Below are positions 51,678 to 60,222 of a DNA stretch of 64,000 nt, piece by piece. The notes below the pieces were generated by a model that did no database searches, had not been told where the DNA came from, and saw only the letters and a list, made by a program, of their open reading frames with translations. Positions within the stretch are counted from its first letter, which is position 1. Each line of letters begins with the position of its first letter. The DNA is from Pedobacter metabolipauper (GTDB taxonomy: Bacteria; Bacteroidota; Bacteroidia; Sphingobacteriales; Sphingobacteriaceae): contig NZ_SNYC01000006.1 of assembly GCF_004362715.1 (NCBI RefSeq), forward strand, positions 124,001-188,000. Direction: 5' to 3'. The position numbers and the translations under genes are program-made.

Positions 51678-51800
51678 TTATATGTCCAACGTTGCAGGGA
51701 GGCAAACTAGTTTTTCTATAGGATCATCTGTTGGTATAAAAGAATATAACCCAATTACAATAACTGCAATCAAGGTTAAAAGAGGAGATTTATTTTTCAC
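51678..51800 (-). CDS. Putative 40-residue membrane peptide (GTG start) or gene remnant
   Basis: A short frame with a GTG start has an N-terminal KNKSPLL, a hydrophobic segment (about residues 7-22) and the tail FIPTDDPIEKLV. It is the only coding-like content of the 314-bp gap between radC and rpsT, apart from the rpsT terminator. The signal-peptide-like start followed by DDPIEKLV resembles, in my recollection, the beginning of larger secreted Bacteroidota proteins, so it may be a truncated remnant. Support is weak. Confidence 0.3.
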   Translation of the reverse strand: MKNKSPLLTLIAVIVIGLYSFIPTDDPIEKLVCLPATLDI

Positions 51801-51880
51801 AATTGAATTATAGCCGGTTAGCTATTAAAAATAACAAATCAAAATCCGATCTCAAATGAATGAAGGTAAATGTTTGAACA

Positions 51881-51914
51881 AAAAAAACGGGATATGCATT
51901 TGCATATCCCGTTT
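51881..51914 (-). terminator. Intrinsic terminator after rpsT
   Basis: A perfect 14-bp inverted repeat (AAACGGGATATGCA with TGCATATCCCGTTT) has a 2-nt centre and is followed on the minus strand by a T run. Confidence 0.9.
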
Positions 51915-51933
51915 GAATATTGTAAAGCTTTAT

Positions 51934-52188
51934 TTATTTTAAGCCATTAACAAATTTTGTCAATTTAGATTTGTTGTTAGCTGCTTTGTTCTTGTGGATA
52001 ACGCTTTTCTTGGCTAAACGATCTAACATAGAGATTACTTTAGGTAATAACTCTAAACCAGTTTTTTTATCTTCAGAAGCACGTAATCTTTTGATAAACG
52101 TACGTGTAGTTTTTGCTTGGTATCTATTACGTAAACGTTTAGTAGCGTTTGCTCTGATTCTTTTTAATGAAGATTTATGATTTGCCAT
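51934..52188 (-). CDS. rpsT: 30S ribosomal protein bS20
   Basis: This 84-residue, very basic helical protein (MANHKSSLKRIRANATKRLRN) matches bS20, a primary 16S-binding protein. It is monocistronic, with a well-formed promoter and terminator. It has no Shine-Dalgarno. Confidence 0.96.
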   Translation of the reverse strand: MANHKSSLKRIRANATKRLRNRYQAKTTRTFIKRLRASEDKKTGLELLPKVISMLDRLAKKSVIHKNKAANNKSKLTKFVNGLK

Positions 52189-52226
52189 TTTTCTTTAGCC
52201 TTTATTTTTCTATATTTTTCGGACTG

Positions 52227-52259
52227 CAAATATAGAACTAATGTTTTTAAAATACAAAA
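52227..52259 (-). promoter_or_regulatory. Promoter of rpsT
   Basis: TATATTTG (52234-52227, minus strand) matches TAnnTTTG, with TTTTG (52259-52255) 20 nt upstream as a -33 box. Confidence 0.6.
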
Positions 52260-52551
52260 TACATTTAAAAATATTTTTTCATCCCTATGCGCACTGATTT
52301 TCAGCATACACCACTCAACAACATCAACAGATCAAAATGCAAGTTAGCCAGCATTTTATTTATGAGCACAAATAACGCATTTCCAACCCATAAAAGGAAT
52401 ATTTCATACAAACCTGAAAACAACCTTTAATAAATACAAAAAATAATCATATAAATTAAATAAAAACTAAAATATTTTATTTATATTTAAATAATAATTC
52501 AGAAGTGCCCTTAGATTGGGTGTTAAAGAGATAGGGTTGAGTAGTACTTTT
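52260..52551. other. AT-rich non-coding stretch between rpsT and the DUF6266 gene
   Basis: About 290 bp of AT-rich DNA with no convincing open frame, tRNA or strong hairpin. Divergent promoters must lie here. A single ATAGGGT at 52531, 21 bp before the repeat array, may be a degenerate outlying copy. Confidence 0.5.
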
Positions 52552-52602
52552 ACAGGGTGCTCACAGGGTTGTAACAGGGTGCTAACAGGGTCATAACAGG
52601 GT
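52552..52602 (+). repeat. Five 11-bp direct repeats ACAGGGTnnnn
   Basis: ACAGGGT occurs at 52552, 52563, 52574, 52585 and 52596, at exactly 11-bp spacing with variable 4-nt linkers. The heptamer is identical in all copies. One copy per helical turn would place the sites on the same DNA face. The array lies 129 bp upstream of the DUF6266 ATG. Confidence 0.9.
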
Positions 52603-52661
52603 CGGGAGCTAACGATCTCCTTGTTAATAATGAGTATAAAGTAATTAAATTTTCAGTTAAT

Positions 52662-52695
52662 CCCGAAGGCAACCTTATGGGTGGTGCTTTCCGGG
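52662..52695 (+). promoter_or_regulatory. Leader hairpin upstream of the DUF6266 gene
   Basis: CCCGAAGGCA pairs with TGCTTTCCGGG over 10 bp with one bulge and a G-U pair, around a 13-nt loop. It ends 35 nt before the ATG. No T run follows at once. Confidence 0.45.
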
Positions 52696-52730
52696 CAATC
52701 GTTTACTTTTTTTATTAACAAAAACAGATT

Positions 52731-53465
52731 ATGGCAAGAGTTAAAAATGGAATTATGGGAGGCTTTAGTGGTAAAGCAGGCCCGGTAGTTGGTTACAACA
52801 TTCGTGATGAGTGGTTCATGAGGGGTGCGCCTAAACTCAGAACACACTGGACAGATAATGAGCTGCTCAATCAGGCAAAATTTGGATTGATCACTAATTA
52901 TCTTGATCCACTAAAAGCATTAATTAAAGTAGGGTTCAAAAACTACTATACAAAAACAGGCGGATATCGTGCTGCATTGTCCTACACAAAAAAGGTTGCT
53001 TTTATAACAAATAAGAATGGATTCTATATAGATTCTGAATTATTCAGAATAAGTGGAGGGCCATTGCTTATGGCTAAAGACCCTGCAGTAACGATCAAAA
53101 GTTTGAATGTATTAAAGTTTACCTGGGATGCATCAAACCTGGATTATAACAATCAGGCCGATCAGATCATGGTTTTAATTTATGACCCTGTTCTGTTACA
53201 GGCTCAGGTAACAATTTACAATGGCGCATTTAGAAAAGATGGAGTATACGAGCTGCCGTTTCAGCTTCGTTTTGAAGGCAGAGAAGTAGACATCCATATC
53301 GGTTTTGTAGCAGCAGACCGGCAATCACAATCAAACAGTCAATATTTAGGAAGTATTAAATTACCTAAATTAACCGCTGTTGAAGCTGAAAAATTAATCA
53401 GGGCCGGAAAGAAAACCAAAAAACTAAGCAAACTGGACCTTCAGTTTATTGCCCGGCACGTTTAA
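52731..53465 (+). CDS. DUF6266 family protein
   Basis: This 244-residue protein has the typical DUF6266 start (MARVKNGIMGGFSGKAGPVVGY, then RGAPKLRTHWTDNELLNQAKF). Its C-terminal half looks like an Ig-like beta domain (LKFTWDASNLDYNNQADQIMV). There is no signal peptide. The family is common and often multicopy in Sphingobacteriaceae, with no known function. It is preceded by an 11-bp repeat array and a leader hairpin and followed by a terminator, so it is a self-contained unit. Confidence 0.82.
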   Translation: MARVKNGIMGGFSGKAGPVVGYNIRDEWFMRGAPKLRTHWTDNELLNQAKFGLITNYLDPLKALIKVGFKNYYTKTGGYRAALSYTKKVAFITNKNGFYIDSELFRISGGPLLMAKDPAVTIKSLNVLKFTWDASNLDYNNQADQIMVLIYDPVLLQAQVTIYNGAFRKDGVYELPFQLRFEGREVDIHIGFVAADRQSQSNSQYLGSIKLPKLTAVEAEKLIRAGKKTKKLSKLDLQFIARHV

Positions 53466-53483
53466 CCAGCTAATAACCATTAC

Positions 53484-53526
53484 AGCCATTGTTTGTAGCA
53501 TTTAAGCTAAAAACAATGGCTTTTTT
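53484..53526 (+). terminator. Intrinsic terminator after the DUF6266 gene
   Basis: An 11-bp stem (AGCCATTGTTT with AAACAATGGCT) has a 16-nt loop and is followed by six T. Confidence 0.85.
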
Positions 53527-53533
53527 AGCTTAA

Positions 53534-53565
53534 ATTGAAAATAATCAAACTTTTATCTAAGTTTG
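53534..53565 (+). promoter_or_regulatory. Promoter of purN
   Basis: TAAGTTTG (53558-53565) matches TAnnTTTG, with ATTG (53534-53537) 20 nt upstream. It lies 20 nt before the purN ATG. Confidence 0.55.
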
Positions 53566-53585
53566 GGATTATAAGGACAAGCTAA

Positions 53586-54164
53586 ATGAAAAAACGCATC
53601 GCCATATTTGCTTCAGGTTCGGGATCTAATGCCCAAAAATTGATGGAACACTTTAAACCCAATACGGGTGTAGAGATTGCTTTGGTGCTCAGCAATAATC
53701 CTGATGCCTATGTACTGCAGCGTGCAGACAATTATGAGATCCCGGTGCACATTTTCGACAGGCAAGAATTTTACCATACCAATGATGTAATAGACCTCCT
53801 AAAAAACCTGGATATCGATCTGATCGTACTCGCAGGTTTCTTATGGCTAATCCCTAAAAACCTGATCAGTGAATATCCTGGCAGGATCATCAATATCCAT
53901 CCCGCACTGCTGCCTAAATTTGGCGGAAAAGGAATGTACGGAGATCATGTACACAATGCGATATTAGAGGCTGGGGAGACTGAAGGCGGCATTACCATTC
54001 ATTATGTGGATGAGAATTATGACGAAGGACAGTACATCTACCAGGCCAGATATAAGATTGATAAGGGCGACAATCTGGAGATGATCAAATTCAAAGGACA
54101 GCAGCTGGAACACCATCATTATCCACGTATAATTGACGGGATCATAAAAAAGATAAAAAAGTAA
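53586..54164 (+). CDS. purN: Phosphoribosylglycinamide formyltransferase (PurN)
   Basis: This 192-residue enzyme uses 10-formyl-THF to formylate GAR, the third step of purine synthesis. The N-terminal motif is FASGSGSNAQKLMEHF. The catalytic Asn and His lie in IINIHPALLP and the catalytic Asp in HYVDENYDEG. The next gene, purH, starts 48 nt downstream with its own -7 box. Confidence 0.95.
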   Translation: MKKRIAIFASGSGSNAQKLMEHFKPNTGVEIALVLSNNPDAYVLQRADNYEIPVHIFDRQEFYHTNDVIDLLKNLDIDLIVLAGFLWLIPKNLISEYPGRIINIHPALLPKFGGKGMYGDHVHNAILEAGETEGGITIHYVDENYDEGQYIYQARYKIDKGDNLEMIKFKGQQLEHHHYPRIIDGIIKKIKK

Positions 54165-54184
54165 ATTTATCAAGTAAAAAATTC

Positions 54185-54192
54185 TAATTTTG
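54185..54192 (+). promoter_or_regulatory. Candidate -7 box for purH
   Basis: TAATTTTGC matches TAnnTTTG and lies 20 nt upstream of the purH ATG. It would give purH some independent expression. Confidence 0.5.
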
Positions 54193-54212
54193 CGGCTCAA
54201 AATTTTTCTCTG

Positions 54213-55739
54213 ATGAGTCAATCCATAAAGATCAAAAACGCTTTAATTTCAGTTTATTACAAGGATGGTTTAGAACCTTTGGTTCGTCTGCTTGCTAAGC
54301 AGGATGTCCAATTGTTCTCTACCGGCGGCACTGAACAATTTATAAAAGATTTAAACCTTCCGGTTACAGCAGTTGAAGACCTTACCGGTTACCCGTCAAT
54401 TCTTGGTGGCAGAGTTAAAACCCTCCACCCAAAAGTATTCGGTGGTATTTTAAACCGCAGAGGCCTGACCTCAGATCAGCAGCAGATCGCTGAATATGAG
54501 ATTCCAGAAATAGACCTTGTTATTGTAGACTTATATCCTTTTGAAGAAACCCTGAAAGCTGGTGGTACTGAAGAAGAGATCATAGAGAAAATAGATATTG
54601 GTGGTATCTCCCTGATCAGGGCTGCAGCTAAAAATTTTAATGATGTAGTGATCATCGCCTCTAAAGATGATTACTCAACCTTAGTTGAACAGCTGGAAGC
54701 ACAAAATGGAGAAACATCATTGGTTCAGCGTAAATCTTACGCTAAAAAAGCTTTCCATACTTCTTCAAATTACGACACTGCAATATTCAACTACTTTAAT
54801 ACCGAAGAGCCGCTTAATGTGTTCAAACAAAGTATCAGCGCTTCGCAAACCTTAAGATATGGAGAAAACCCACATCAAAAAGGTACATTCTATGGTAACC
54901 TGGATGAAATGTTCACCAAACTAAACGGTAAAGAACTTTCATATAATAACCTGGTAGATGTAGATGCCGCTGTTGCGCTGATCGATGAATTCGAAGCACC
55001 TACATTTGCGATCCTTAAACATACCAATGCCTGTGGTGTTGCGTCTAAAGACAGTATCCTGGAGGCCTGGAATGTGGCTTTAGCATGTGATCCGGTTTCT
55101 GCATTTGGCGGTGTCCTGATTGCTAACCGAGAGGTTGACCTGGCTACGGCTACAGAGATCAACAAATTGTTTTTCGAGGTGCTGATTGCCCCTTCCTATC
55201 AGGCTGAAGCCATTGAGCTTTTCCGTGGTAAGAAAAACAGGGTAATCCTGCAAAGAAATGAAGTAGAACTTAGTAAAAAACAATTCAAGACGCTATTAAA
55301 CGGAGTCATTGAACAAGATAAAGATCTAATCATTGAAGGTCCGGAACAAATGACCCCGGTAACCGAAGTAAAGCCAACAGCACAGGAGTTGAAAGATCTT
55401 TATTTTGCGAATAAAATTGTAAAACATACCAAATCGAACACGATTATTTTTGTTAAAAATGACCAGTTATTGTCCAGTGGTGTAGGTCAAACGTCAAGAG
55501 TTGATGCCTTAAAACAGGCAATTGTTAAAGCAGACGCTTTTAATTTTGATTTAAAAGGTTCGGTAATGGCTTCAGATGCATTTTTTCCTTTCCCTGATTG
55601 CGTAGAAATAGCTGCCGAAGCAGGCATTACGGCTGTTTTACAGCCAGGTGGCTCCATTAAAGATGCCGATTCTATAAACATGGCAAATGAAAAGGGAATT
55701 GCAATGGTAACTACGGGTATCAGACATTTTAAGCACTAA
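54213..55739 (+). CDS. purH: Bifunctional AICAR formyltransferase/IMP cyclohydrolase
   Basis: This 508-residue enzyme performs the last two steps of IMP synthesis. The N-terminal cyclohydrolase domain (about 1-195) has FSTGGTEQFI and GGRVKTLHPKVFGGIL. The C-terminal AICAR transformylase domain has RYGENPHQ and the catalytic Lys-His pair in ILKHTNACGVAS. The length is typical. Confidence 0.97.
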   Translation: MSQSIKIKNALISVYYKDGLEPLVRLLAKQDVQLFSTGGTEQFIKDLNLPVTAVEDLTGYPSILGGRVKTLHPKVFGGILNRRGLTSDQQQIAEYEIPEIDLVIVDLYPFEETLKAGGTEEEIIEKIDIGGISLIRAAAKNFNDVVIIASKDDYSTLVEQLEAQNGETSLVQRKSYAKKAFHTSSNYDTAIFNYFNTEEPLNVFKQSISASQTLRYGENPHQKGTFYGNLDEMFTKLNGKELSYNNLVDVDAAVALIDEFEAPTFAILKHTNACGVASKDSILEAWNVALACDPVSAFGGVLIANREVDLATATEINKLFFEVLIAPSYQAEAIELFRGKKNRVILQRNEVELSKKQFKTLLNGVIEQDKDLIIEGPEQMTPVTEVKPTAQELKDLYFANKIVKHTKSNTIIFVKNDQLLSSGVGQTSRVDALKQAIVKADAFNFDLKGSVMASDAFFPFPDCVEIAAEAGITAVLQPGGSIKDADSINMANEKGIAMVTTGIRHFKH

Positions 55740-55825
55740 TTATTTAGCACTGAATACAATAAAAAGACGTAGTTTTACATTAATATAATATACAGATTTA
55801 TCAATATTTAAATTATTACCTATAA

Positions 55826-56848
55826 ATGGGTTTATTTAACTGGTTTACACAAGAAGTTGCGATCGATTTAGGTACCGCAAACACCTTGATTATACATAAT
55901 GACAAAGTAGTAGTTGATGAACCATCAATCGTAGCTTTTGACAGACAAACAAATAAAATTATAGCGATAGGCAGACAGGCCATGCAGATGGAGGGTAAGA
56001 CGCACGACAATATCCGTACGGTTAGACCGCTTAAGGATGGTGTTATTGCAGATTTTAATGCAGCAGAAGCCATGATCAAAGGTATGATCCGCATGTTAAA
56101 TGGTGGTAAAGGCTGGATGTTCCCTTCGTTAAGAATGGTGATCTGTATCCCTTCCGGGATTACTGAAGTTGAAAAACGTGCCGTACGTGACTCGGCAGAG
56201 ATTGCCGGTGCTAAAGAAGTATACCTGATCCATGAGCCTATGGCAGCAGCTGTAGGGATTGGGATCGATGTAGAAGAGCCAATGGGTAACATGATCATTG
56301 ACATCGGCGGTGGTACTACAGAGATCGCTGTAATCGCTTTATCAGGTATCGTATGCGACCAGTCTATCCGGGTAGCGGGAGACAACTTTGATTCGGACAT
56401 CGTAAACTACATCCGTCGCCAGCATAACATCATGATTGGTGACCGTACTGCTGAGAAAATTAAGATTGAAGTAGGTGCTGCTTTACCAGAACTTACAGAT
56501 CCGCCAGCAGACTTTGCGGTACAGGGAAGAGATTTGATGACCGGTGTTCCAAAACAGATCACAGTATCGTATACTGAAATTGCACATTGCCTGGATAAGT
56601 CCATTTCAAAAATTGAAGAGGCCATCCTCAAAGCTTTAGAGATCACTCCGCCAGAGCTGTCTGCAGATATTTATCAAACCGGTATTTACCTTACCGGAGG
56701 TGGTGCATTGCTTCGTGGTCTTGATAAACGTGTTGCCGCTAAAACAAAACTTCCGGTACATGTTGCTGAAGATCCGCTTCGTGCCGTAGTACGGGGTACA
56801 GGTATTGCCTTAAAAAACATAGGCAGCTTTAAATTTTTAATGCAATAA
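55826..56848 (+). CDS. mreB: Rod shape-determining protein MreB
   Basis: This 340-residue actin-like ATPase guides the lateral-wall synthesis machinery. Phosphate 1 (DLGTANTLI), phosphate 2 (IDIGGGTTEIAVI) and adenosine (LTGGGALLRGLD) motifs are present. It begins with MGLFNWFTQEVAID, whose hydrophobic residues may bind the membrane. It is the first gene of mreB-mreC-mreD-mrdA-rodA. Confidence 0.97.
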   Translation: MGLFNWFTQEVAIDLGTANTLIIHNDKVVVDEPSIVAFDRQTNKIIAIGRQAMQMEGKTHDNIRTVRPLKDGVIADFNAAEAMIKGMIRMLNGGKGWMFPSLRMVICIPSGITEVEKRAVRDSAEIAGAKEVYLIHEPMAAAVGIGIDVEEPMGNMIIDIGGGTTEIAVIALSGIVCDQSIRVAGDNFDSDIVNYIRRQHNIMIGDRTAEKIKIEVGAALPELTDPPADFAVQGRDLMTGVPKQITVSYTEIAHCLDKSISKIEEAILKALEITPPELSADIYQTGIYLTGGGALLRGLDKRVAAKTKLPVHVAEDPLRAVVRGTGIALKNIGSFKFLMQ

Positions 56849-56867
56849 ATTAATGAATGTCAAAATG

Positions 56868-56906
56868 ACCTTGCCTGGAAACTGTTTAAAGCATTCCAGG
56901 CAAGGT
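56868..56906 (+). promoter_or_regulatory. Hairpin in the mreB-mreC spacer
   Basis: A perfect 13-bp stem (ACCTTGCCTGGAA with TTCCAGGCAAGGT) closes a 13-nt loop, with no T run after it. It could attenuate the operon or mark an RNA processing or stability boundary so that MreB is made in excess. Confidence 0.6.
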
Positions 56907-56922
56907 TAAGATATAACTAAAT

Positions 56923-57762
56923 ATGCGTAACCTTTGGATTTTCATAAACAGATATAACGCATTTTTCTTTTTCATTATTTTTTTCTGTATTGGAATCATT
57001 CTTACGGTAAAAAACAATGCCTATCAGCGCAGTGTTACTGTCAACTCTACCAATCAGGTAGTTGGCGATGTTTATAACAACCTCAATGTATTTAAAAAGT
57101 ATCTGAACTTAGGATCTGTAAATGACAGTCTGGCTGCGGAGAATGCCAAACTAAGAACCGAGATCCTGGCCATTAAAAATGTAGATACTACAAAAGATGT
57201 GGTTGTTAAAGACACATCCGGGATTCCTCAATACCAATTTGTCCCTGCACGGGTAATTAAAAATTCTATTACCTTAAGAAACAACATCATTACGATCAAT
57301 AAGGGCAAGGCTGACGGAATAGTGAGCGGCATGCCTGTTATCTCACCTGTAAAAGGGGTAGTTGGCTACATCCATGATGTTTCGGAGCACCTGGCCACCA
57401 TTAAGTCGTTATTGCATAAAGACACCTACATCAGTGTAAGCATTAAAAAGAACAATGCCGTTGGTTCACTAATCTGGGGTGTGGGAAATACAGATTTCAG
57501 AAAGGCTTATATTAAAGACATACCGAATCACTTTAAGATCAATCTTAAAGATACTGTCGTTACTTCCGGCTTTTCTTCATTTCCAGCAGGTATCCCGGTA
57601 GGAATAGTCAGCAATACCGGAATTGCTACTGGTGGTAACTTCATGACGATAGAAATTAACCTGCTTAATGATTTCAGCAGTTTACAATACGTGTATGTTA
57701 TCAAAGATAAATTTGCACAGGAACAGAAAGATCTAGAAGCTAAAATACCCAATGAACAGTAA
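56923..57762 (+). CDS. mreC: Rod shape-determining protein MreC
   Basis: This 279-residue protein has an N-terminal membrane anchor (about residues 13-28) and a coiled-coil region (about 45-85). A periplasmic beta-rich domain follows (ARVIKNSITLRNNIITINKGKADGIVSGMPVI). It links cytoplasmic MreB to PBP2 and RodA. Its end overlaps mreD by 11 bp. Confidence 0.95.
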   Translation: MRNLWIFINRYNAFFFFIIFFCIGIILTVKNNAYQRSVTVNSTNQVVGDVYNNLNVFKKYLNLGSVNDSLAAENAKLRTEILAIKNVDTTKDVVVKDTSGIPQYQFVPARVIKNSITLRNNIITINKGKADGIVSGMPVISPVKGVVGYIHDVSEHLATIKSLLHKDTYISVSIKKNNAVGSLIWGVGNTDFRKAYIKDIPNHFKINLKDTVVTSGFSSFPAGIPVGIVSNTGIATGGNFMTIEINLLNDFSSLQYVYVIKDKFAQEQKDLEAKIPNEQ

Positions 57763-58267
57763 ATTAATCATAGTCAATATTGTCAGGTGGTTCATCCTGC
57801 TTCTAACACAGATCCTTTTATTAAGGAACCTGAGTTTTTACAACCTGGCCACTCCTTTTGTATACATTCTGTTTCTGTTACTGCTACCTTTTCGTATCCC
57901 CAACCTACTGCTTTACCTGGTTGCGTTTATTACCGGTTTAACGTTAGATGCTTTTTACGATACACTTGGCGTTCATGTTTCAGCATGTATTGCCTTAGCT
58001 TTTGTTCGTGTGCTATTCATTTCAGTAACCGTAAACCGGGATAATTTCGATGAACCAGATCCTACTCTGGGAAACATGGGCTTCAAATGGTTCATCTTAT
58101 ATTCTTCACTATGTATCATTACCCATCACATTGTATTGTTCTTCCTGGAAACCTTTAGATTGACAGAATTTTCTTATACCTTGTTAAGGTGCTTATTAAG
58201 CAGTGTATTCACATTATTTATTGTAGTACTGATCGAATTTGTTTTTTATAATAGAAAGATGCGCTAA
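57752..58267 (+). CDS. mreD: Rod shape-determining protein MreD
   Basis: This 171-residue polytopic membrane protein has about five hydrophobic spans and sits in the canonical mreC-mreD-mrdA order. Sequence conservation is low in this family, so context carries much of the call. Overlaps with mreC (11 bp) and mrdA (1 bp) imply translational coupling. Confidence 0.9.
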   Translation: MNSKLIIVNIVRWFILLLTQILLLRNLSFYNLATPFVYILFLLLLPFRIPNLLLYLVAFITGLTLDAFYDTLGVHVSACIALAFVRVLFISVTVNRDNFDEPDPTLGNMGFKWFILYSSLCIITHHIVLFFLETFRLTEFSYTLLRCLLSSVFTLFIVVLIEFVFYNRKMR

Positions 58268-60222
58268 TGGACAATTTGTTTAATCGAAAATACATTGTAC
58301 AAGGATTATTCATTGTTGTTTCCTTAATACTTTTAGGGACACTGTTCTATATACAGGTTGCCAGTGACAGGTATTTTCTATCTGCAGAAAGCAATGTACT
58401 GCGTAAGATCTATACCTTTCCTGCCCGTGGGATCATTTTAGACCGAAATGAAAAAGTTTTGGTCCAAAACGAACCTGTTTACGATCTGATGATCATACCA
58501 AATGATTTTAAGGCTGCAGATACGCTTAAGCCTATAGATACACTTGAACTTTGCAACATTATCGGCATTGATATGATTAAGTTTAGAAAAAACTTAAAGA
58601 AATCAACAAATCAATCCCTGTTTCAACCGAGTATATTTGAAGGGCAACTTTCTGTAGAGATCTATCAGTCGCTTTCAGAGAAGCTTTCCCGTTTTCCAGG
58701 ATTTTTTGTGCAGAGCAGAACCATCCGAAACTATCCTGATAGTATAGCGTCTCAGTTTTTGGGTTATATCAAGGAAGTTTCAGCAAAAGAAATAGAGAAA
58801 TCGGAAGGTTATTACCGGCCTACAGATTATATTGGAAAATCAGGTGTTGAGAAATCCTATGAAACTTTACTTCGGGGCAAACGCGGGGTAGTCCGCATGT
58901 TATATGATGTGCATAACGTACCAAAAGGAAGTTATGCGGATGGAAAGTTTGATACCGCCGCTGTATCCGGAGAACAACTGATCTCTTCGCTGGATATCAG
59001 GCTTCAAAAGATGGGCGAAGAGCTGATGAAAAATAAAGTAGGAAGTATCGTTGCTATTGAGCCATCTACCGGAGAGATCCTTGCTTTTGTAAGCGCTCCG
59101 GGATACGACCCAAATGAAATGGTTGGCCGGCAGTCGGGCAATAATTACATGAAATATCTTGGTGCTCCTAACCGTCCGCTTAATGTTCGTCCAATTGCTG
59201 GTTACTATTCTCCTGGATCTGCTTTTAAGCCCCTGGACGCGCTTCTTGGTTTACAGGAAGGCGTGATAGACCCAAATACAACATTTAACTGCCCTGGAGG
59301 CTTTAGAGCAGGGAGTCTTTGGGTAAGGTGCGAACATGTTGACGGTAACATCGCATTGCGAAGAGGTCTAGCCAGGTCTTGCAATACTTATGCCTGCTAT
59401 GTGTTCCAAAAGCTGATTACTCAGAAAAAATATAAAAACCAAAAGGTTGCTTATGATGAATGGCAAAAGAAAGTTAGGAAATTTGGTATTGGTGATACAT
59501 TGGGTGTTGATCTTCCGGGAGAGCGACGCGGCAGATTATATGACGAAGCCTATTACTCTGGCAAATACAGCAAATATTGGGGATATTCTACCGTAATTTC
59601 ATTAGCCATTGGACAGGGAGAGATGGCTACTACGCCATTACAGATGGCAAATATTATGGCTATTATTGCCAACAGGGGATATTACATTAAGCCGCATCTG
59701 GTTAAGGGTATCGGAACAAACCGTACCATCAGGCCAGAATATCTGAAAAAGAATTATGTTGGCGTAGATGCAAAACATTTTGAGCCGGTAATTGACGGTA
59801 TGCAAGATGCAGTAAATACCTCATGGGGTACTGCAATAGCCTCAAGGATCGATAACATCATCATGTGCGGTAAGACAGGTACGGTTCAAAATTCACACGG
59901 TAAAAACCACTCTGTATTTATTGGGTTTGCGCCAAGGGACAATCCCAAAATTGCCATTGCGGTAATCGTTGAAAATGCAGGCTATGGAAGTACCTATGCC
60001 GCTCCTATTGCAAGTTTCATTACAGAAAAATATTTAAAAGACAGTGTGGCAGTTTATAAACGCGCACAGATAGAGTGGATGAAAAAACAAGTTGTTTTGC
60101 CTGCTGAGCCCAAACCTAAAGTTGTAACGCCGAAGCCTGGTGATTCTGCAAAGGTAAATACACCCCCAGCTGGCAAGCAAACCATTAAAACAGTTATCAA
60201 GCCTAAACCTGCAGTCAAATAA
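58267..60222 (+). CDS. mrdA: Penicillin-binding protein 2
   Basis: This 651-residue class B PBP is the elongasome transpeptidase that crosslinks lateral-wall peptidoglycan. An N-terminal anchor (about residues 10-30) is followed by a dimerisation domain. The transpeptidase domain has SAFK at 318-321 (catalytic S318), SCN at 371-373 and KTG at 536-538. The C-terminus is a Pro/Lys-rich tail of about 40 residues, unusual compared with E. coli PBP2. It overlaps rodA by 1 bp. Confidence 0.96.
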   Translation: MDNLFNRKYIVQGLFIVVSLILLGTLFYIQVASDRYFLSAESNVLRKIYTFPARGIILDRNEKVLVQNEPVYDLMIIPNDFKAADTLKPIDTLELCNIIGIDMIKFRKNLKKSTNQSLFQPSIFEGQLSVEIYQSLSEKLSRFPGFFVQSRTIRNYPDSIASQFLGYIKEVSAKEIEKSEGYYRPTDYIGKSGVEKSYETLLRGKRGVVRMLYDVHNVPKGSYADGKFDTAAVSGEQLISSLDIRLQKMGEELMKNKVGSIVAIEPSTGEILAFVSAPGYDPNEMVGRQSGNNYMKYLGAPNRPLNVRPIAGYYSPGSAFKPLDALLGLQEGVIDPNTTFNCPGGFRAGSLWVRCEHVDGNIALRRGLARSCNTYACYVFQKLITQKKYKNQKVAYDEWQKKVRKFGIGDTLGVDLPGERRGRLYDEAYYSGKYSKYWGYSTVISLAIGQGEMATTPLQMANIMAIIANRGYYIKPHLVKGIGTNRTIRPEYLKKNYVGVDAKHFEPVIDGMQDAVNTSWGTAIASRIDNIIMCGKTGTVQNSHGKNHSVFIGFAPRDNPKIAIAVIVENAGYGSTYAAPIASFITEKYLKDSVAVYKRAQIEWMKKQVVLPAEPKPKVVTPKPGDSAKVNTPPAGKQTIKTVIKPKPAVK

